Positions 1-8,204 of a stretch of DNA of 64,000 nucleotides are shown here, piece by piece. Within the stretch, counting starts at the first letter, position 1. Every line of letters begins with the position of its first letter. Location: the NCBI RefSeq assembly GCF_002075885.1, contig NZ_MDET01000008.1:1-64000 (forward strand), given 5' to 3'. The translations under genes were made by a program, and so were the position numbers. The notes beneath the pieces were generated by a model that saw nothing but the letters and a program-made list of their open reading frames with translations, was not told where the DNA came from and searched no databases. This stretch comes from Manganibacter manganicus. GTDB taxonomy: Bacteria; Pseudomonadota; Alphaproteobacteria; Rhizobiales; Rhizobiaceae.

Positions 1-333
1 CCGCCGTTAACGGGGCAAGCGCCTGATTGGCAACGGATTTATTCTTATCGATTACGGCAGGCGTTAAATTTCCATCCACGCGAACTGGAGCCGCCCTCGC
101 CCTTCGAGGCTCGCCCCTTCGACAAGCTCAGGAGCTCGCACCTCAGGATGAGGGCTCATGTCGTGCCTGCTTTCCTGAGCCCAAGGCAACGGGCGTGGCG
201 GCTATGTTGAAATGTCGGGATTGTGCAAAGTAGAAATGTCGCACCGGGGTTCAAATGGCAGGGCGCGCCATGTTGGACATGCGACAATGGCGCGCTTCTT
301 GTGCCGACGTGAGCGTCCGACGGGGGAGAAATA
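1..333. other. Intergenic region with a dispersed-repeat copy
   Basis: No convincing gene lies in this stretch. Positions about 90-160 hold a copy of the dispersed repeat (cttcgaggctcgcc ... cacctcaggatgaggg) that also occurs near 4270, 61268-61700 and 63571-63876. The short open frames that cross it are frames through the repeat. A purine-rich ribosome-binding site (gggggag) sits 5 bases before the ATG at 334. Confidence 0.7.
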
Positions 334-885
334 ATGGCGCGCCGCATTGCTTTATATACGTTTGGTGTCTTTCGGGCGCCGGCCGGCCATCCGGTAAACC
401 AGGGTTTCCATGACCGCAACGACATTAACCTGCTTGCCGCCGAACGGAGCGAAGGCTTCATCTCGCGCTCCGGATATGATGACGAGCCCGGCCCCGAAAG
501 CTGGGGAAAGCAGGTTTTTCCAAGATTCTATGTTGAACGCGGAGATGGTTGGTCGCCGTCGACATTATCCCTCTGGAAAGATTTGGAATCTCCGATAGCG
601 TTCACCTACGCTGGAATCCATGCGGAGGCGCTGAAACTGGGGCGGGGGTGGTTTCAGAAGCCCGCCTGGCCGCCCTATGCGCTCTGGTGGGTGGAGGGCG
701 ATTACGTGCCGACATGGTCGGATGCCGTCGTCAGGCACGAGCATCTCCATGAACACAAAGCCAGTTCTTTCGCCTTCGATTTCAAGACGCCATTTGATGG
801 CGACGGTCACCCGGCCGGGATCGACCGTGGATTGGTAAAGCGATTGGTGTCTTTGAACATGAACCGGCAGGCCGCCTGCCCTTGA
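334..885 (+). CDS. DUF3291 domain-containing protein
   Basis: A 183-residue soluble protein without signal peptide or membrane segment. It matches the DUF3291 pattern: an aromatic-rich core with SLWKDLESPIAFTY, a conserved H (AGIHAEAL), then GWFQKP, ALWWVEGDYVPT and a C-terminal SFAFDF. The ATG at 334 follows a strong gggggag site. DUF3291 has no established biochemical role; members look like small ferredoxin-like-fold monooxygenase relatives. The gene stands alone and is convergent with the VOC gene (11 bp between stops). Family assignment comes from remembered motif pattern. Confidence 0.75.
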   Translation: MARRIALYTFGVFRAPAGHPVNQGFHDRNDINLLAAERSEGFISRSGYDDEPGPESWGKQVFPRFYVERGDGWSPSTLSLWKDLESPIAFTYAGIHAEALKLGRGWFQKPAWPPYALWWVEGDYVPTWSDAVVRHEHLHEHKASSFAFDFKTPFDGDGHPAGIDRGLVKRLVSLNMNRQAACP

Positions 886-895
886 CCCGCCGGGA

Positions 896-1345
896 TCAAT
901 CGGCGGTGGCCGCGCCCCGTAATGCCGGCCTGCGGCCCAGATCGGTGAAGAAGCGGAGCAGATAACCGTCCGGGTCGATCAGGACGAATTGCCGGTTGCC
1001 GGCATCTTCGGCACCTTGCCTGTACCAACGCTCTTCCATCGGAATATGGATTGTCTCGCCGGCCTCGACGACTCGCGTATAGAGATGATCCACGTCGGGA
1101 ACTTCGATTTGCAGGTTGATGCCTCTCCCGAACGGGTATTCCAGCGGCGCGGTTCGAAAGCGCCGGCCCGGCCCGCCGGCTCCCTGAAGCATCAGATGCG
1201 CAAGCCCGCGCGTGAGATAGGCAAAGCGCTCCTCCAGCCGACTGGTCCACATATCGAATCCGAGAACCGTCCGGTAGAAGGCGAGCGAACGGTCAAGATC
1301 AAGGACATCGAGTTCGGGGACGATTGGCGGACGGGATGAGGTCAT
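896..1345 (-). CDS. VOC family protein (glyoxalase / bleomycin-resistance fold)
   Basis: A 149-residue protein with two beta-alpha-beta-beta-beta halves of the vicinal-oxygen-chelate fold: PELDVLDLDRSLAFYRTVLGF at the N-terminus and INLQIEVPDVDHLYTRVVEAG in the second half, ending RQFVLIDPDGYLLRFF. The bleomycin-resistance subgroup carries the same terminal DPDGYLLRF block. The ATG at 1345 was chosen because ggaaag lies 8 bases upstream; an in-frame ATG at 1375 lacks a ribosome-binding site. The substrate cannot be told from sequence; drug binding, glyoxalase or dioxygenase activity are all possible. Confidence 0.8.
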   Translation of the reverse strand: MTSSRPPIVPELDVLDLDRSLAFYRTVLGFDMWTSRLEERFAYLTRGLAHLMLQGAGGPGRRFRTAPLEYPFGRGINLQIEVPDVDHLYTRVVEAGETIHIPMEERWYRQGAEDAGNRQFVLIDPDGYLLRFFTDLGRRPALRGAATAD

Positions 1346-1460
1346 CTGAGCATCTTTCCGCGGTTTCAATGGCATGAATCACGCTGAGTTTCCATCGCCA
1401 ATCGCCCCGTCCATCATGCCGCCCTTGCCTTTTGGCGTCGGCTGCGCTTGATGCGCTTTC

Positions 1461-2111
1461 ATGTCCCGCCCTCTTATCATCGCCATTGACGGGCCGGCCG
1501 GTGCCGGCAAGGGCACGCTGGCCCGAAGGCTCGCCGACTACTATCACCTGCCGCATCTCGACACTGGGCTGACCTATCGCGCCGTGGCACAGATGCTGTT
1601 GACGAAGGGCTGGCCGCTGGGCGATGCGCCGCATGCCGTCGAGGCGGCGAAGCTGATCGATCTCGGCGATCTCGACCGCACCGTGCTTTCCGCTCATGCC
1701 GTCGGCGAGGCGGCGTCGAAAGTGGCGGTCATTGCCGAGGTGCGCAAGATACTGGTCGAAAAGCAGCGCGAATTTGCCCGCCGGCCTTCCGGCGCGGTGC
1801 TCGACGGGCGCGATATCGGCACGGTGGTGTGCCCGCACGCTACCGCGAAGCTCTATGTCACGGCCAGCGCCGAGGTGCGCGCGCGCCGCCGCCTGGCCGA
1901 GATCGAGGCCAATGACGGCGCCGGCGATTTTGCGACGATCCTGGCCGACATCATGCGGCGTGACGAGCGCGATATGGGCCGCGCCGACTCGCCGCTGCGG
2001 CCCGCCGCCGACGCGCACTTGCTCGACACGTCGGAAATGTCTATAGAAGCTGCGTTTTCCGAGGCCAGAACCGTCATCGACGGGGTGCTGGCCAAGGGGA
2101 GCGAAGCCTGA
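1461..2111 (+). CDS. cmk: (d)CMP kinase
   Basis: Cytidylate kinase (216 aa) phosphorylates CMP and dCMP with ATP in pyrimidine nucleotide recycling. A P-loop ([19 protein letters not shown], residues 5-23) is followed by the nucleotide-monophosphate binding stretch [11 protein letters not shown] and by the family block [14 protein letters not shown] near residues 113-126. Length is normal for alphaproteobacterial Cmk. It lies immediately upstream of rpsA, as in most proteobacteria; the aroA gene that usually precedes cmk in rhizobia is not here, the upstream neighbours being unrelated minus-strand and plus-strand genes. Confidence 0.95.
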   Translation: MSRPLIIAIDGPAGAGKGTLARRLADYYHLPHLDTGLTYRAVAQMLLTKGWPLGDAPHAVEAAKLIDLGDLDRTVLSAHAVGEAASKVAVIAEVRKILVEKQREFARRPSGAVLDGRDIGTVVCPHATAKLYVTASAEVRARRRLAEIEANDGAGDFATILADIMRRDERDMGRADSPLRPAADAHLLDTSEMSIEAAFSEARTVIDGVLAKGSEA

Positions 2112-2315
2112 TCGGTTTTTTGCCCCGGCGCCCTTGCGGTGGCGGGCAAATATGCCATATCGGGCGAGAACTTTACGAACAACAGCCTGCCTGCATTCTT
2201 TATGCGCCGGATCGGCCGCCTGAGCGGCCAGGGTTTTGAGGAACCCGGAACGCCGGCAGGCCAACGCAACGCTAACCCACGGCGCCGCCTCGAAAGGGGC
2301 TTTTCAGGAGAACAT
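2112..2315 (+). promoter_or_regulatory. cmk-rpsA spacer / rpsA leader
   Basis: A 204-bp spacer. A stem-loop forms just after the cmk stop (tttgccc at 2119-2125 pairs with gggcaaa at 2144-2150), and a ribosome-binding site (caggag, 2305-2310) lies 5 bases before the rpsA ATG at 2316. An open frame continues upstream of 2316 into the spacer, but its codons do not resemble S1. Whether the leader takes part in autogenous S1 control, as known for gammaproteobacterial rpsA, is not shown by sequence alone. Confidence 0.45.
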
Positions 2316-4013
2316 ATGTCAGTAGCTACCCCTACTCGCGACGATTTCGCGAGCATGCTCGAAGAATCATTTTCCGACGGCCATTCCGGTGAAGGCCAGG
2401 TCGTTCGCGGCCTTGTTACCGGAATCGAGAAGGACATGGCCGTCATCGATGTCGGCCTCAAGGTCGAAGGCCGCGTGCCGCTGAAGGAATTCGGCGCCAA
2501 GGGCAAGGACTCCACGCTCAAGGTCGGTGACACCGTGGAAGTCTATGTCGAGCGCATCGAGAACGCACTTGGCGAGGCGATGCTGTCGCGCGACAAGGCA
2601 CGGCGCGAGGAAAGCTGGGTGCGCCTGGAGGACAAGTTCGCCAAGGGCGAGCGCGTCGAAGGCGTCATCTTCAACCAGGTCAAGGGCGGCTTCACGGTCG
2701 ATCTCGACGGCGCCGTGGCCTTCCTGCCGCGCTCGCAGGTCGACATCCGTCCGATCCGCGACGTCACCCCGCTGATGCACAACCCGCAGCCCTTCGAAAT
2801 CCTCAAGATGGACAAGCGCCGCGGCAATATCGTCGTTTCGCGCCGTACCGTGCTCGAAGAGAGCCGCGCCGAGCAGCGTTCGGAGATCGTGCAGAACCTC
2901 GAAGAGGGCCAGGTGGTCGAGGGCGTCGTCAAGAACATCACCGATTACGGTGCGTTCGTCGACCTCGGCGGCATCGACGGCCTGCTGCACGTCACCGACA
3001 TGGCATGGCGCCGCGTCAACCATCCGACCGAGATCTTGAACATCGGCCAGACGGTCAAGGTGCAGATCATCCGCATCAACCAGGAAACGCACCGCATCTC
3101 GCTCGGCATGAAGCAGCTCGAGAGCGATCCGTGGAACGACATCGGCACCAAGTTCCCGATCGGCAAGAAGATCACCGGCACGGTCACGAACATCACCGAT
3201 TACGGCGCGTTCGTGGAACTGGAGCCGGGCATCGAGGGCCTGATCCACGTTTCGGAAATGTCGTGGACGAAGAAGAACGTCCACCCCGGCAAGATCCTGT
3301 CCACTTCGCAGCAGGTCGATGTCGTCGTGCTCGAGGTCGATCCGGCCAAGCGCCGCATTTCGCTCGGCCTCAAGCAGACGCTGGAGAACCCGTGGGAAGC
3401 GTTTGCCCGCACCTATCCGGTCGGCAGCCAGGTCGAGGGCGAAGTCAAGAACAAGACCGAGTTCGGCCTGTTCATCGGCCTGGAAGGCGACGTGGACGGC
3501 ATGGTCCACCTGTCCGACCTCGACTGGAACCGTCCGGGCGAGCAGGTGATCGAGGAGTATCAGCGCGGCCAGATGGTCAAGGCGCAGGTGCTCGACGTCG
3601 ATATCGACAAGGAGCGCATCTCGCTCGGCGTCAAGCAGCTCGAGCGCGACGCGGCCGGCGATGCGGCGGCTTCCGGCGAACTGCGCAAGAACGCGGTCGT
3701 CACCTGTGAAGTTACCGGCATCAAGGATGGCGGCCTCGAAGTGCGGCTGGTCGAGAGCGGCATCGATACCTTCATCCGGCGTTCCGACCTGTCCCGCGAC
3801 CGTGACGAGCAGCGCCCCGAGCGCTTCACCGTCGGCCAGAAAGTCGATGCGCGTGTCATCGCCTTCGACAAGAAGACCCGCAAGCTGCAGGTCTCGATCA
3901 AGGCGTTGGAAATCGCCGAAGAGAAGCAGGCGGTCGCCCAGTACGGCTCGACCGACTCCGGCGCTTCGCTTGGCGACATTCTGGGGGCCGCGCTGAAGAA
4001 GCAGGGCAACTAA
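2316..4013 (+). CDS. rpsA: 30S ribosomal protein S1
   Basis: A 565-residue protein that binds mRNA at the 30S platform and promotes translation initiation. Six S1/OB-fold repeats are visible; the central ones carry the repeated signatures TDYGAFVDLGGIDGLLHVTDM and TDYGAFVELEPGIEGLIHVSEM, each followed by RISLG-type strands (RISLGMKQLE, RISLGLKQTLE, RISLGVKQLE). The start at 2316 (MSVATPTRDDF) was chosen over in-frame upstream starts because it has a good ribosome-binding site and matches rhizobial S1 N-termini. A palindromic hairpin begins 2 bases after the stop. Confidence 0.98.
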   Translation: MSVATPTRDDFASMLEESFSDGHSGEGQVVRGLVTGIEKDMAVIDVGLKVEGRVPLKEFGAKGKDSTLKVGDTVEVYVERIENALGEAMLSRDKARREESWVRLEDKFAKGERVEGVIFNQVKGGFTVDLDGAVAFLPRSQVDIRPIRDVTPLMHNPQPFEILKMDKRRGNIVVSRRTVLEESRAEQRSEIVQNLEEGQVVEGVVKNITDYGAFVDLGGIDGLLHVTDMAWRRVNHPTEILNIGQTVKVQIIRINQETHRISLGMKQLESDPWNDIGTKFPIGKKITGTVTNITDYGAFVELEPGIEGLIHVSEMSWTKKNVHPGKILSTSQQVDVVVLEVDPAKRRISLGLKQTLENPWEAFARTYPVGSQVEGEVKNKTEFGLFIGLEGDVDGMVHLSDLDWNRPGEQVIEEYQRGQMVKAQVLDVDIDKERISLGVKQLERDAAGDAAASGELRKNAVVTCEVTGIKDGGLEVRLVESGIDTFIRRSDLSRDRDEQRPERFTVGQKVDARVIAFDKKTRKLQVSIKALEIAEEKQAVAQYGSTDSGASLGDILGAALKKQGN

Positions 4014-4015
4014 TA

Positions 4016-4042
4016 CCAACGGTCATTTTGAATGACCGTTGG
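4016..4042. terminator. Palindromic hairpin just after rpsA
   Basis: Perfect 12-bp stem (ccaacggtcatt / aatgaccgttgg) with a 3-base loop, starting 2 bases past the rpsA stop. It has no T-run, so it may work as an RNA 3'-end stabiliser or belong to a repeat family instead of acting as an intrinsic terminator. A second perfect 11-bp hairpin lies at 4122-4147. Confidence 0.5.
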
Positions 4043-4121
4043 AGCGCGCGACTGCGCGCCGCGCCCGTTGGCGCGAAAGCCAAGCCAAGTGGCCCGGATG
4101 GGCCGCGCCGGCGATTGAGGC

Positions 4122-4147
4122 GTCCTGGATGTGTCAACATCCAGGAC
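4122..4147. repeat. 11-bp stem hairpin between rpsA and the SDR gene
   Basis: gtcctggatgt (4122-4132) and acatccaggac (4137-4147) form a perfect stem around a gtca loop. It is one of three hairpins packed into the rpsA/SDR convergent spacer and has no T-tract. Confidence 0.5.
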
Positions 4148-4208
4148 CTCTGGTGTGAGCCGAGCAGGCTCCTTCACGCGCCGTTTCCATGACGCGTGAC
4201 CGGATCAA

Positions 4209-4242
4209 AAAAGACCCGCCGGATCGCTCCGGCGGGTCTTTT
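4209..4242. terminator. Bidirectional intrinsic terminator (rpsA / SDR)
   Basis: A 15-bp stem (aaaagacccgccgga / tccggcgggtctttt) with a tcgc loop, flanked by A-runs on the left and T-runs on the right. It would terminate transcription from both directions, which fits its place between the plus-strand rpsA and the convergent minus-strand SDR gene. Confidence 0.88.
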
Positions 4243-4269
4243 CGTTTGGAAGGTCGGGCGCCTGCGATC

Positions 4270-4335
4270 CTCATCCCGAGGCGCGAGTGGAGCGAGCCTC
4301 GAAGGACGCAAGACGCACCAGAAGAACGAATGGCT
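4270..4335. repeat. Dispersed intergenic repeat copy
   Basis: Contains cctcatcccgaggcgcgagt and gagcctcgaaggacgcaaga, the inverted form of the repeat unit seen at 90-160, 61274-61320 and 63610-63655. It abuts the stop codon of the SDR gene (4338). Confidence 0.65.
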
Positions 4336-4337
4336 CG

Positions 4338-5045
4338 TCAGGCCCGGCCGTAAAGCGGCACCAAGGCGCCGCTCACCGCCCGGTTGGCGGGAGAGGCGAG
4401 GTGGACGATCACTTCGGCCGCGGCGTCCAGGCTCACCCATTTGCCGAAATCGGCGTCGGGCATCGCTTCGCGATTGGCCGGCGTGTCGAGCGTCGAGGGC
4501 GCGACCGCATTGACCAGAATGCCGCGCGCCTTCACCTCTTCGGCGAGCGCCACCGTCATGGCCGCCACCGCCGCCTTGCTGGCCGTGTAAGCCACCATGC
4601 CGCCGCCGCGCCGTGGATCGAGGCCGGGGCGGGCGGCGATGTTGACGATGCGGCCGGCCGTGTTGGAGATGTGCATCATGCGCACGGCCGCGCGAGAGCA
4701 CAGGAAGGTGGTGCGCGCGTTGGTTTCCATCATCTCGGCGAAGGCCGCGGATTCCGTTTTCTCAAATGGCGCGCGGGCAAAGCCGCCGGCAAGGTTGATC
4801 GAGGCCCATAATTCGGGCGCCTGCGAATAGAAAGCGTCGGTGGCCGCCGAGTCGGCCAGATAGATATTGTTGGCCAGGCGCACGCGCTCGTGCTTGGCAA
4901 AGGGAAAATGCGCCGGCGGTTCGGCATGGGTGTTGGGCACATGGCAGAAAGCGCCTTCATCCAGCAACCGGGCGACCACCGCGCTGCCGAGAGCACCGGT
5001 TCCGCCGGTCACCACGACATGTCTGCCTTCCAAAGCACCTGTCAT
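4338..5045 (-). CDS. SDR-family protein, atypical active site
   Basis: A 235-residue short-chain dehydrogenase/reductase-like protein. The NAD(P) motif TGGTGALG lies at residues 13-20 and the Tyr-Lys pair in YTASKAAV near residue 157. The usual catalytic Ser is not seen: the strand reads RIVNIAARPG where most family members have NISS. The protein may therefore be a weak or non-enzymatic SDR, or use another residue. It lies 62 bp downstream of the ThDP decarboxylase gene on the same strand and could be the last gene of that operon, though the gap leaves this open. Confidence 0.8.
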   Translation of the reverse strand: MTGALEGRHVVVTGGTGALGSAVVARLLDEGAFCHVPNTHAEPPAHFPFAKHERVRLANNIYLADSAATDAFYSQAPELWASINLAGGFARAPFEKTESAAFAEMMETNARTTFLCSRAAVRMMHISNTAGRIVNIAARPGLDPRRGGGMVAYTASKAAVAAMTVALAEEVKARGILVNAVAPSTLDTPANREAMPDADFGKWVSLDAAAEVIVHLASPANRAVSGALVPLYGRA

Positions 5046-5107
5046 ACCTTACTCGCTCCCACAGTCACGACCTGCCCATTCTGACAAGGGTCGCGCCTTT
5101 CGCGCTG

Positions 5108-6688
5108 TCACTCAATTGATATTTCGATGATGCAGGGTTGTGTTTTCGCATGGGCTCGCCTGAGGGCGTCGCCAAACCCGTCAATCGAGTCGAGCCGTTC
5201 GGCGGCGATGCCATAGGCTTCGCCCAGTTTGCAGAAATCCGGCGGCTCGGGAGATACGCCCACCGGCTCCACCCCGACATCGAGCATCGAGGTCTCGATT
5301 TCGCGATAGCCGCGATTGTTCCACACCACGAAAATGACCGGCGTTCCGGCGTCCTGCGCCGCGCCGATTTCCGGCAGGGTGAACTGGAAGCCGCCGTCGC
5401 CGGTCAGGCACACGACGGGCGCGTCGGGCACGGCGATCGCCGCGCCGATGGCCGCCGGCGGCCCGAAGCCGAGCGCGCCGAAGCCGGTGGCGGCATTGAA
5501 CCAGCCGCTCGGCCGATCATGGTCGTAATAGAGATTGGCGGCATAGATCGGCTGCGTCGAATCGCCGACGATGATCGCACCGGGCAACGCATCACGGATG
5601 ATCTCGACTGCCCTGACCTGGCTCTGCAACATCGGCTCAAGCGCCGCCCATGCGCCATCCCTTGCCGCTTTCGCCCGCGCTTCGCCGCTGCCGTGCGCTG
5701 CGTCGTCGCCGGCCGGTTGCGCCAGCAGACCGGAAAGGGCGGTGGCGCTGTCGGCCTCGATGGCAATCGTCGCCGGGCGACGGGCAAGCTGTGTGGCATC
5801 GATGTCGATGCGGATGAGGTCTTGCGGCATGGTGAAGCCGCCATCGCCATACATGTCATAGTCGGTCGCGCCGAATTCGGTGCCCACCGCCAGCACGCAA
5901 TCGGACCGGTCGACCAGTTCGCGCACCGCCTTCAGGCTGGGGCTTGCCGGCACGCCGAGCGGGTGCCCGTGCATCAGGCCGCGCCCATTGGCGGTGGTGA
6001 CGACGGGTGCGGAAAGCCGCTCCGCCAGTTGCTTCAGCAATGCGCCGGCATGCCTGGCTCCGCCGCCGGCAAGGATCACCGGCCTTTTCGCGGCGGCCAG
6101 CAGTGTTGCGGCTTTTGCCAGCGCGGCACTGTGCGGCTGTGGTGGCATGGCATTGGCGGGTGCGGCAACGAGGCCGTTCGCCGGTTTGACCATGACATCG
6201 GTCGGGATTTCGATATGGACGGGACCGGGCCGCGAGGAGGCAAACAGCGCGAAAGCGCGCGAAAGCACCTGCGGCAGTTCGGCGGCTTCGGTGACGCGGT
6301 GCGAAAACAGCGCCACCTTTTCCATCATCCCGCGCTGGTCGGGCAATTCGTGCAGGAAGCCAAGCCCCTTGCCCAGCGTCGGCGCGGCGTTGACGCCTGA
6401 AATCACCAGCATCGGCACGGAATCGGCGCGCGCCTGCCCCATGGCGGTGATGGTGTTGGTCAGTCCCGGCCCGGTGATGACGAAAGCAACGCCCGGCCGC
6501 CCCGAGGCGCGCGCATAGCCGTCCGCCATGAAGCCGGCGCCCTGTTCGTGGCGCGGCGTGACATGGCGGATCTTCGAACGGGCAAGACCGCGATAGAGCT
6601 CCACTGTATGCACGCCCGGAATGCCGAATACGGTATCGACGCCATGCGCTTCGAGCAGGTCGATCAGGGCTTCGCCGATGGTCGTCAT
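5108..6688 (-). CDS. aruI: ThDP-dependent decarboxylase, 5-guanidino-2-oxopentanoate decarboxylase-like
   Basis: A 526-residue enzyme of the acetolactate synthase superfamily. The catalytic Glu is E48 in PRHEQGAGFMADGYAR, and the ThDP/Mg site GDG (430) leads to the NN pair at 457-458. The N-terminal half (FGIPGVHTVELYRGLA, LHELPDQ, RPGPVHIEIPTDVM) resembles AruI of the arginine transaminase pathway, which decarboxylates 2-ketoarginine to 4-guanidinobutyraldehyde. The start at 6688 has ggagg 7 bases upstream and overlaps the TetR stop as ATGA. The neighbouring DDAH-like hydrolase and basic amino acid transporter support a guanidino substrate. A benzoylformate- or acetolactate-type reaction cannot be excluded. 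Confidence 0.75.
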   Translation of the reverse strand: MTTIGEALIDLLEAHGVDTVFGIPGVHTVELYRGLARSKIRHVTPRHEQGAGFMADGYARASGRPGVAFVITGPGLTNTITAMGQARADSVPMLVISGVNAAPTLGKGLGFLHELPDQRGMMEKVALFSHRVTEAAELPQVLSRAFALFASSRPGPVHIEIPTDVMVKPANGLVAAPANAMPPQPHSAALAKAATLLAAAKRPVILAGGGARHAGALLKQLAERLSAPVVTTANGRGLMHGHPLGVPASPSLKAVRELVDRSDCVLAVGTEFGATDYDMYGDGGFTMPQDLIRIDIDATQLARRPATIAIEADSATALSGLLAQPAGDDAAHGSGEARAKAARDGAWAALEPMLQSQVRAVEIIRDALPGAIIVGDSTQPIYAANLYYDHDRPSGWFNAATGFGALGFGPPAAIGAAIAVPDAPVVCLTGDGGFQFTLPEIGAAQDAGTPVIFVVWNNRGYREIETSMLDVGVEPVGVSPEPPDFCKLGEAYGIAAERLDSIDGFGDALRRAHAKTQPCIIEISIE

Positions 6689-7335
6689 GGTGTCTCCTCC
6701 CTCTCCGGTTTCAGCCTCAGCAGCGCTTCCACCGTCGAAATCGCAATGCCGGCCAATTCGCGGGGACCGAACAGATCGTCTGCCAGGCAGCCTTCGATCC
6801 ACAACCCGTCCAATATGCCGTTGATGGCGATGGCATGCGCGCGTGTTTGCGCCTTGTCGGCGACCTGGTCTTCCGCCGCCAGCACTTCGGCAACCAGGGC
6901 TTCGAGTTCGTCACGGAAGCCGAGATAACCAACACGATGCGCGGCTGCCAACGCCGGGTCATGCGTTGCCCGGCCGATGAAGCCGGCCCATAGGGAAAAG
7001 ATTCGCGCATCGATCACCGGCGGAGTGAGGTTCGCTTCGACGAAAGCGGCGAGCCGGCGGCGCGGACTGGCGTTGTCCATGGCCAAAGCCGCCTTGGCCT
7101 GTTCGGTCATGCGTCCGACAATGGTCGCATAGGTGGCTTGCAGAAGCTCTTCCTTGTTGGGAAAATAGTGCCGGATCAACCCCGCCGTCACGCCGGCGCG
7201 CCGCGCGATCGCCCGCACCGTCGCGCCTTCCAGCCCATATTCGGCGACACAGTCCAGCGTCGCCTCGATCAAGTCCTGCCGCCGCCGTTCTTCGCCCTCG
7301 CGGCGGAATTTGCGGCGCGGCGGTGCGTCATTCAT
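6685..7335 (-). CDS. TetR-family transcriptional regulator
   Basis: A 216-residue repressor-type protein. The N-terminal TetR helix-turn-helix covers about residues 15-60 (LIEATLDCVAEYGLEGATVR, AIARRAGVTAGLIRHYFPNK), with the GLIRHYFPNKEEL pattern typical of the BetI-like branch. Its ATG overlaps the stop of the DDAH-like gene (ATGA), and its own stop overlaps the start of the decarboxylase. The regulator is thus translationally coupled in the middle of the operon it probably controls. The ligand is unknown; a guanidino or arginine-derived compound is a reasonable guess from context. Confidence 0.88.
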   Translation of the reverse strand: MNDAPPRRKFRREGEERRRQDLIEATLDCVAEYGLEGATVRAIARRAGVTAGLIRHYFPNKEELLQATYATIVGRMTEQAKAALAMDNASPRRRLAAFVEANLTPPVIDARIFSLWAGFIGRATHDPALAAAHRVGYLGFRDELEALVAEVLAAEDQVADKAQTRAHAIAINGILDGLWIEGCLADDLFGPRELAGIAISTVEALLRLKPEREETP

Positions 7336-8204
7336 TGCCGCAGGATCGGGCGTGTGAGGCAGGTCGGCCCACCCTCGCAGGCGATGCACAGCGCATCCGC
7401 CTCGAAGGTCTGCACCGTGCAGCCCGCCGCTTCCATGGCAGCTTTGGTCTTCGGGAAACCGGCGACGGCGATCACCTGATGCGGGCTGGTCGGCAGCACG
7501 TTGAGGCTGAGTCCGTTGGAGGCATGGAATTCGCCCGCGTCGCCATGCACCAGCTTGATGCCGCGTGCCTTGAGCATCTGGTAGAAGGCCGCCGGCAGCA
7601 GCGGCGCGTAGACCAGCGCCAGGTCGTCGGCCAGCGGGCTGATCACCGACATCAGATGCAGGCAGGCTTCCTCGCCCTGCCACAAGGGCAGGTCGAAGCC
7701 GTGCACGGCGATGCCCTTGGGCGCCAGGATAGCGCTCAGTTGCTCGATGCCGGCCTGGTTGGTGCGCACGCCCCGCCCGATCGCCAGCGTGTTGGCGTCC
7801 ACCCATACGCAATCGCCGCCCTCCACCTGTCCGGGCGCCTCGACCCGGCCGAGAACCGGAATGCCGAGGCGCTGATAGGTGCGCTCATGCAGGGAGGGTT
7901 CCGGCTGGCGCAGCCCCTTGCCCATCGAAAGGATCAGCGCGCCATGCTCGGTCATCAGCGACGGGTCGTGGGTGAACACCGAGTCCGAAAGCCCGTCCCG
8001 CTCGTCCTCGATCCATTCGATCCCGGCTCCCGAAGCCGCCACCAGATCGGCCAGTGCCGCATGCTGTAAAGCCGCCTTGCCGGCGTTGAAACCGGCGCCG
8101 TAGTGCCACGCTGCGGGTTCGGCGTCGCGCATCGCATTGGCGGCAGAGCGCATCAGCACGCGCTTCAGCGGCGCTGCCATCGACTGAGAACCGAAACCGT
8201 TCAC
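7332..8204 (-). CDS. Dimethylarginine dimethylaminohydrolase-like amidinohydrolase
   Basis: A 290-residue member of the guanidino-modifying (pentein) superfamily. Seen are EGGD in the second blade (GQVEGGDCVWVDAN), a conserved His (EACLHLMSV) and the C-terminal nucleophile Cys282 in GGPTCLTRP, which together match the DDAH / arginine deiminase-related CtlX group. Known members hydrolyse methylated arginine to citrulline plus methylamine, or act on arginine or other guanidines. The GTG start at 8204 has gagg 5 bases upstream; an ATG at 8180 is the alternative. First gene of an overlapping minus-strand operon, divergent from the ABC transporter. Confidence 0.82.
   Translation of the reverse strand: MNGFGSQSMAAPLKRVLMRSAANAMRDAEPAAWHYGAGFNAGKAALQHAALADLVAASGAGIEWIEDERDGLSDSVFTHDPSLMTEHGALILSMGKGLRQPEPSLHERTYQRLGIPVLGRVEAPGQVEGGDCVWVDANTLAIGRGVRTNQAGIEQLSAILAPKGIAVHGFDLPLWQGEEACLHLMSVISPLADDLALVYAPLLPAAFYQMLKARGIKLVHGDAGEFHASNGLSLNVLPTSPHQVIAVAGFPKTKAAMEAAGCTVQTFEADALCIACEGGPTCLTRPILRQ

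Noticed and set aside
2367..4019. Long minus-strand open frame opposite rpsA
   Set aside because: Codon use and composition (Asp/Leu/Ala-rich, no domain) are those of the antisense of a GC-rich gene; rpsA on the plus strand is certain.
5138..6400. 420-codon plus-strand frame opposite the ThDP decarboxylase
   Set aside because: Arg/Gly-rich shadow without motifs; the minus-strand enzyme is well supported.
7336..7812. In-frame N-terminal extension of the TetR gene
   Set aside because: It is the antisense-free shadow of the hydrolase gene on the same strand in another frame; the normal TetR N-terminus starts at 7335.
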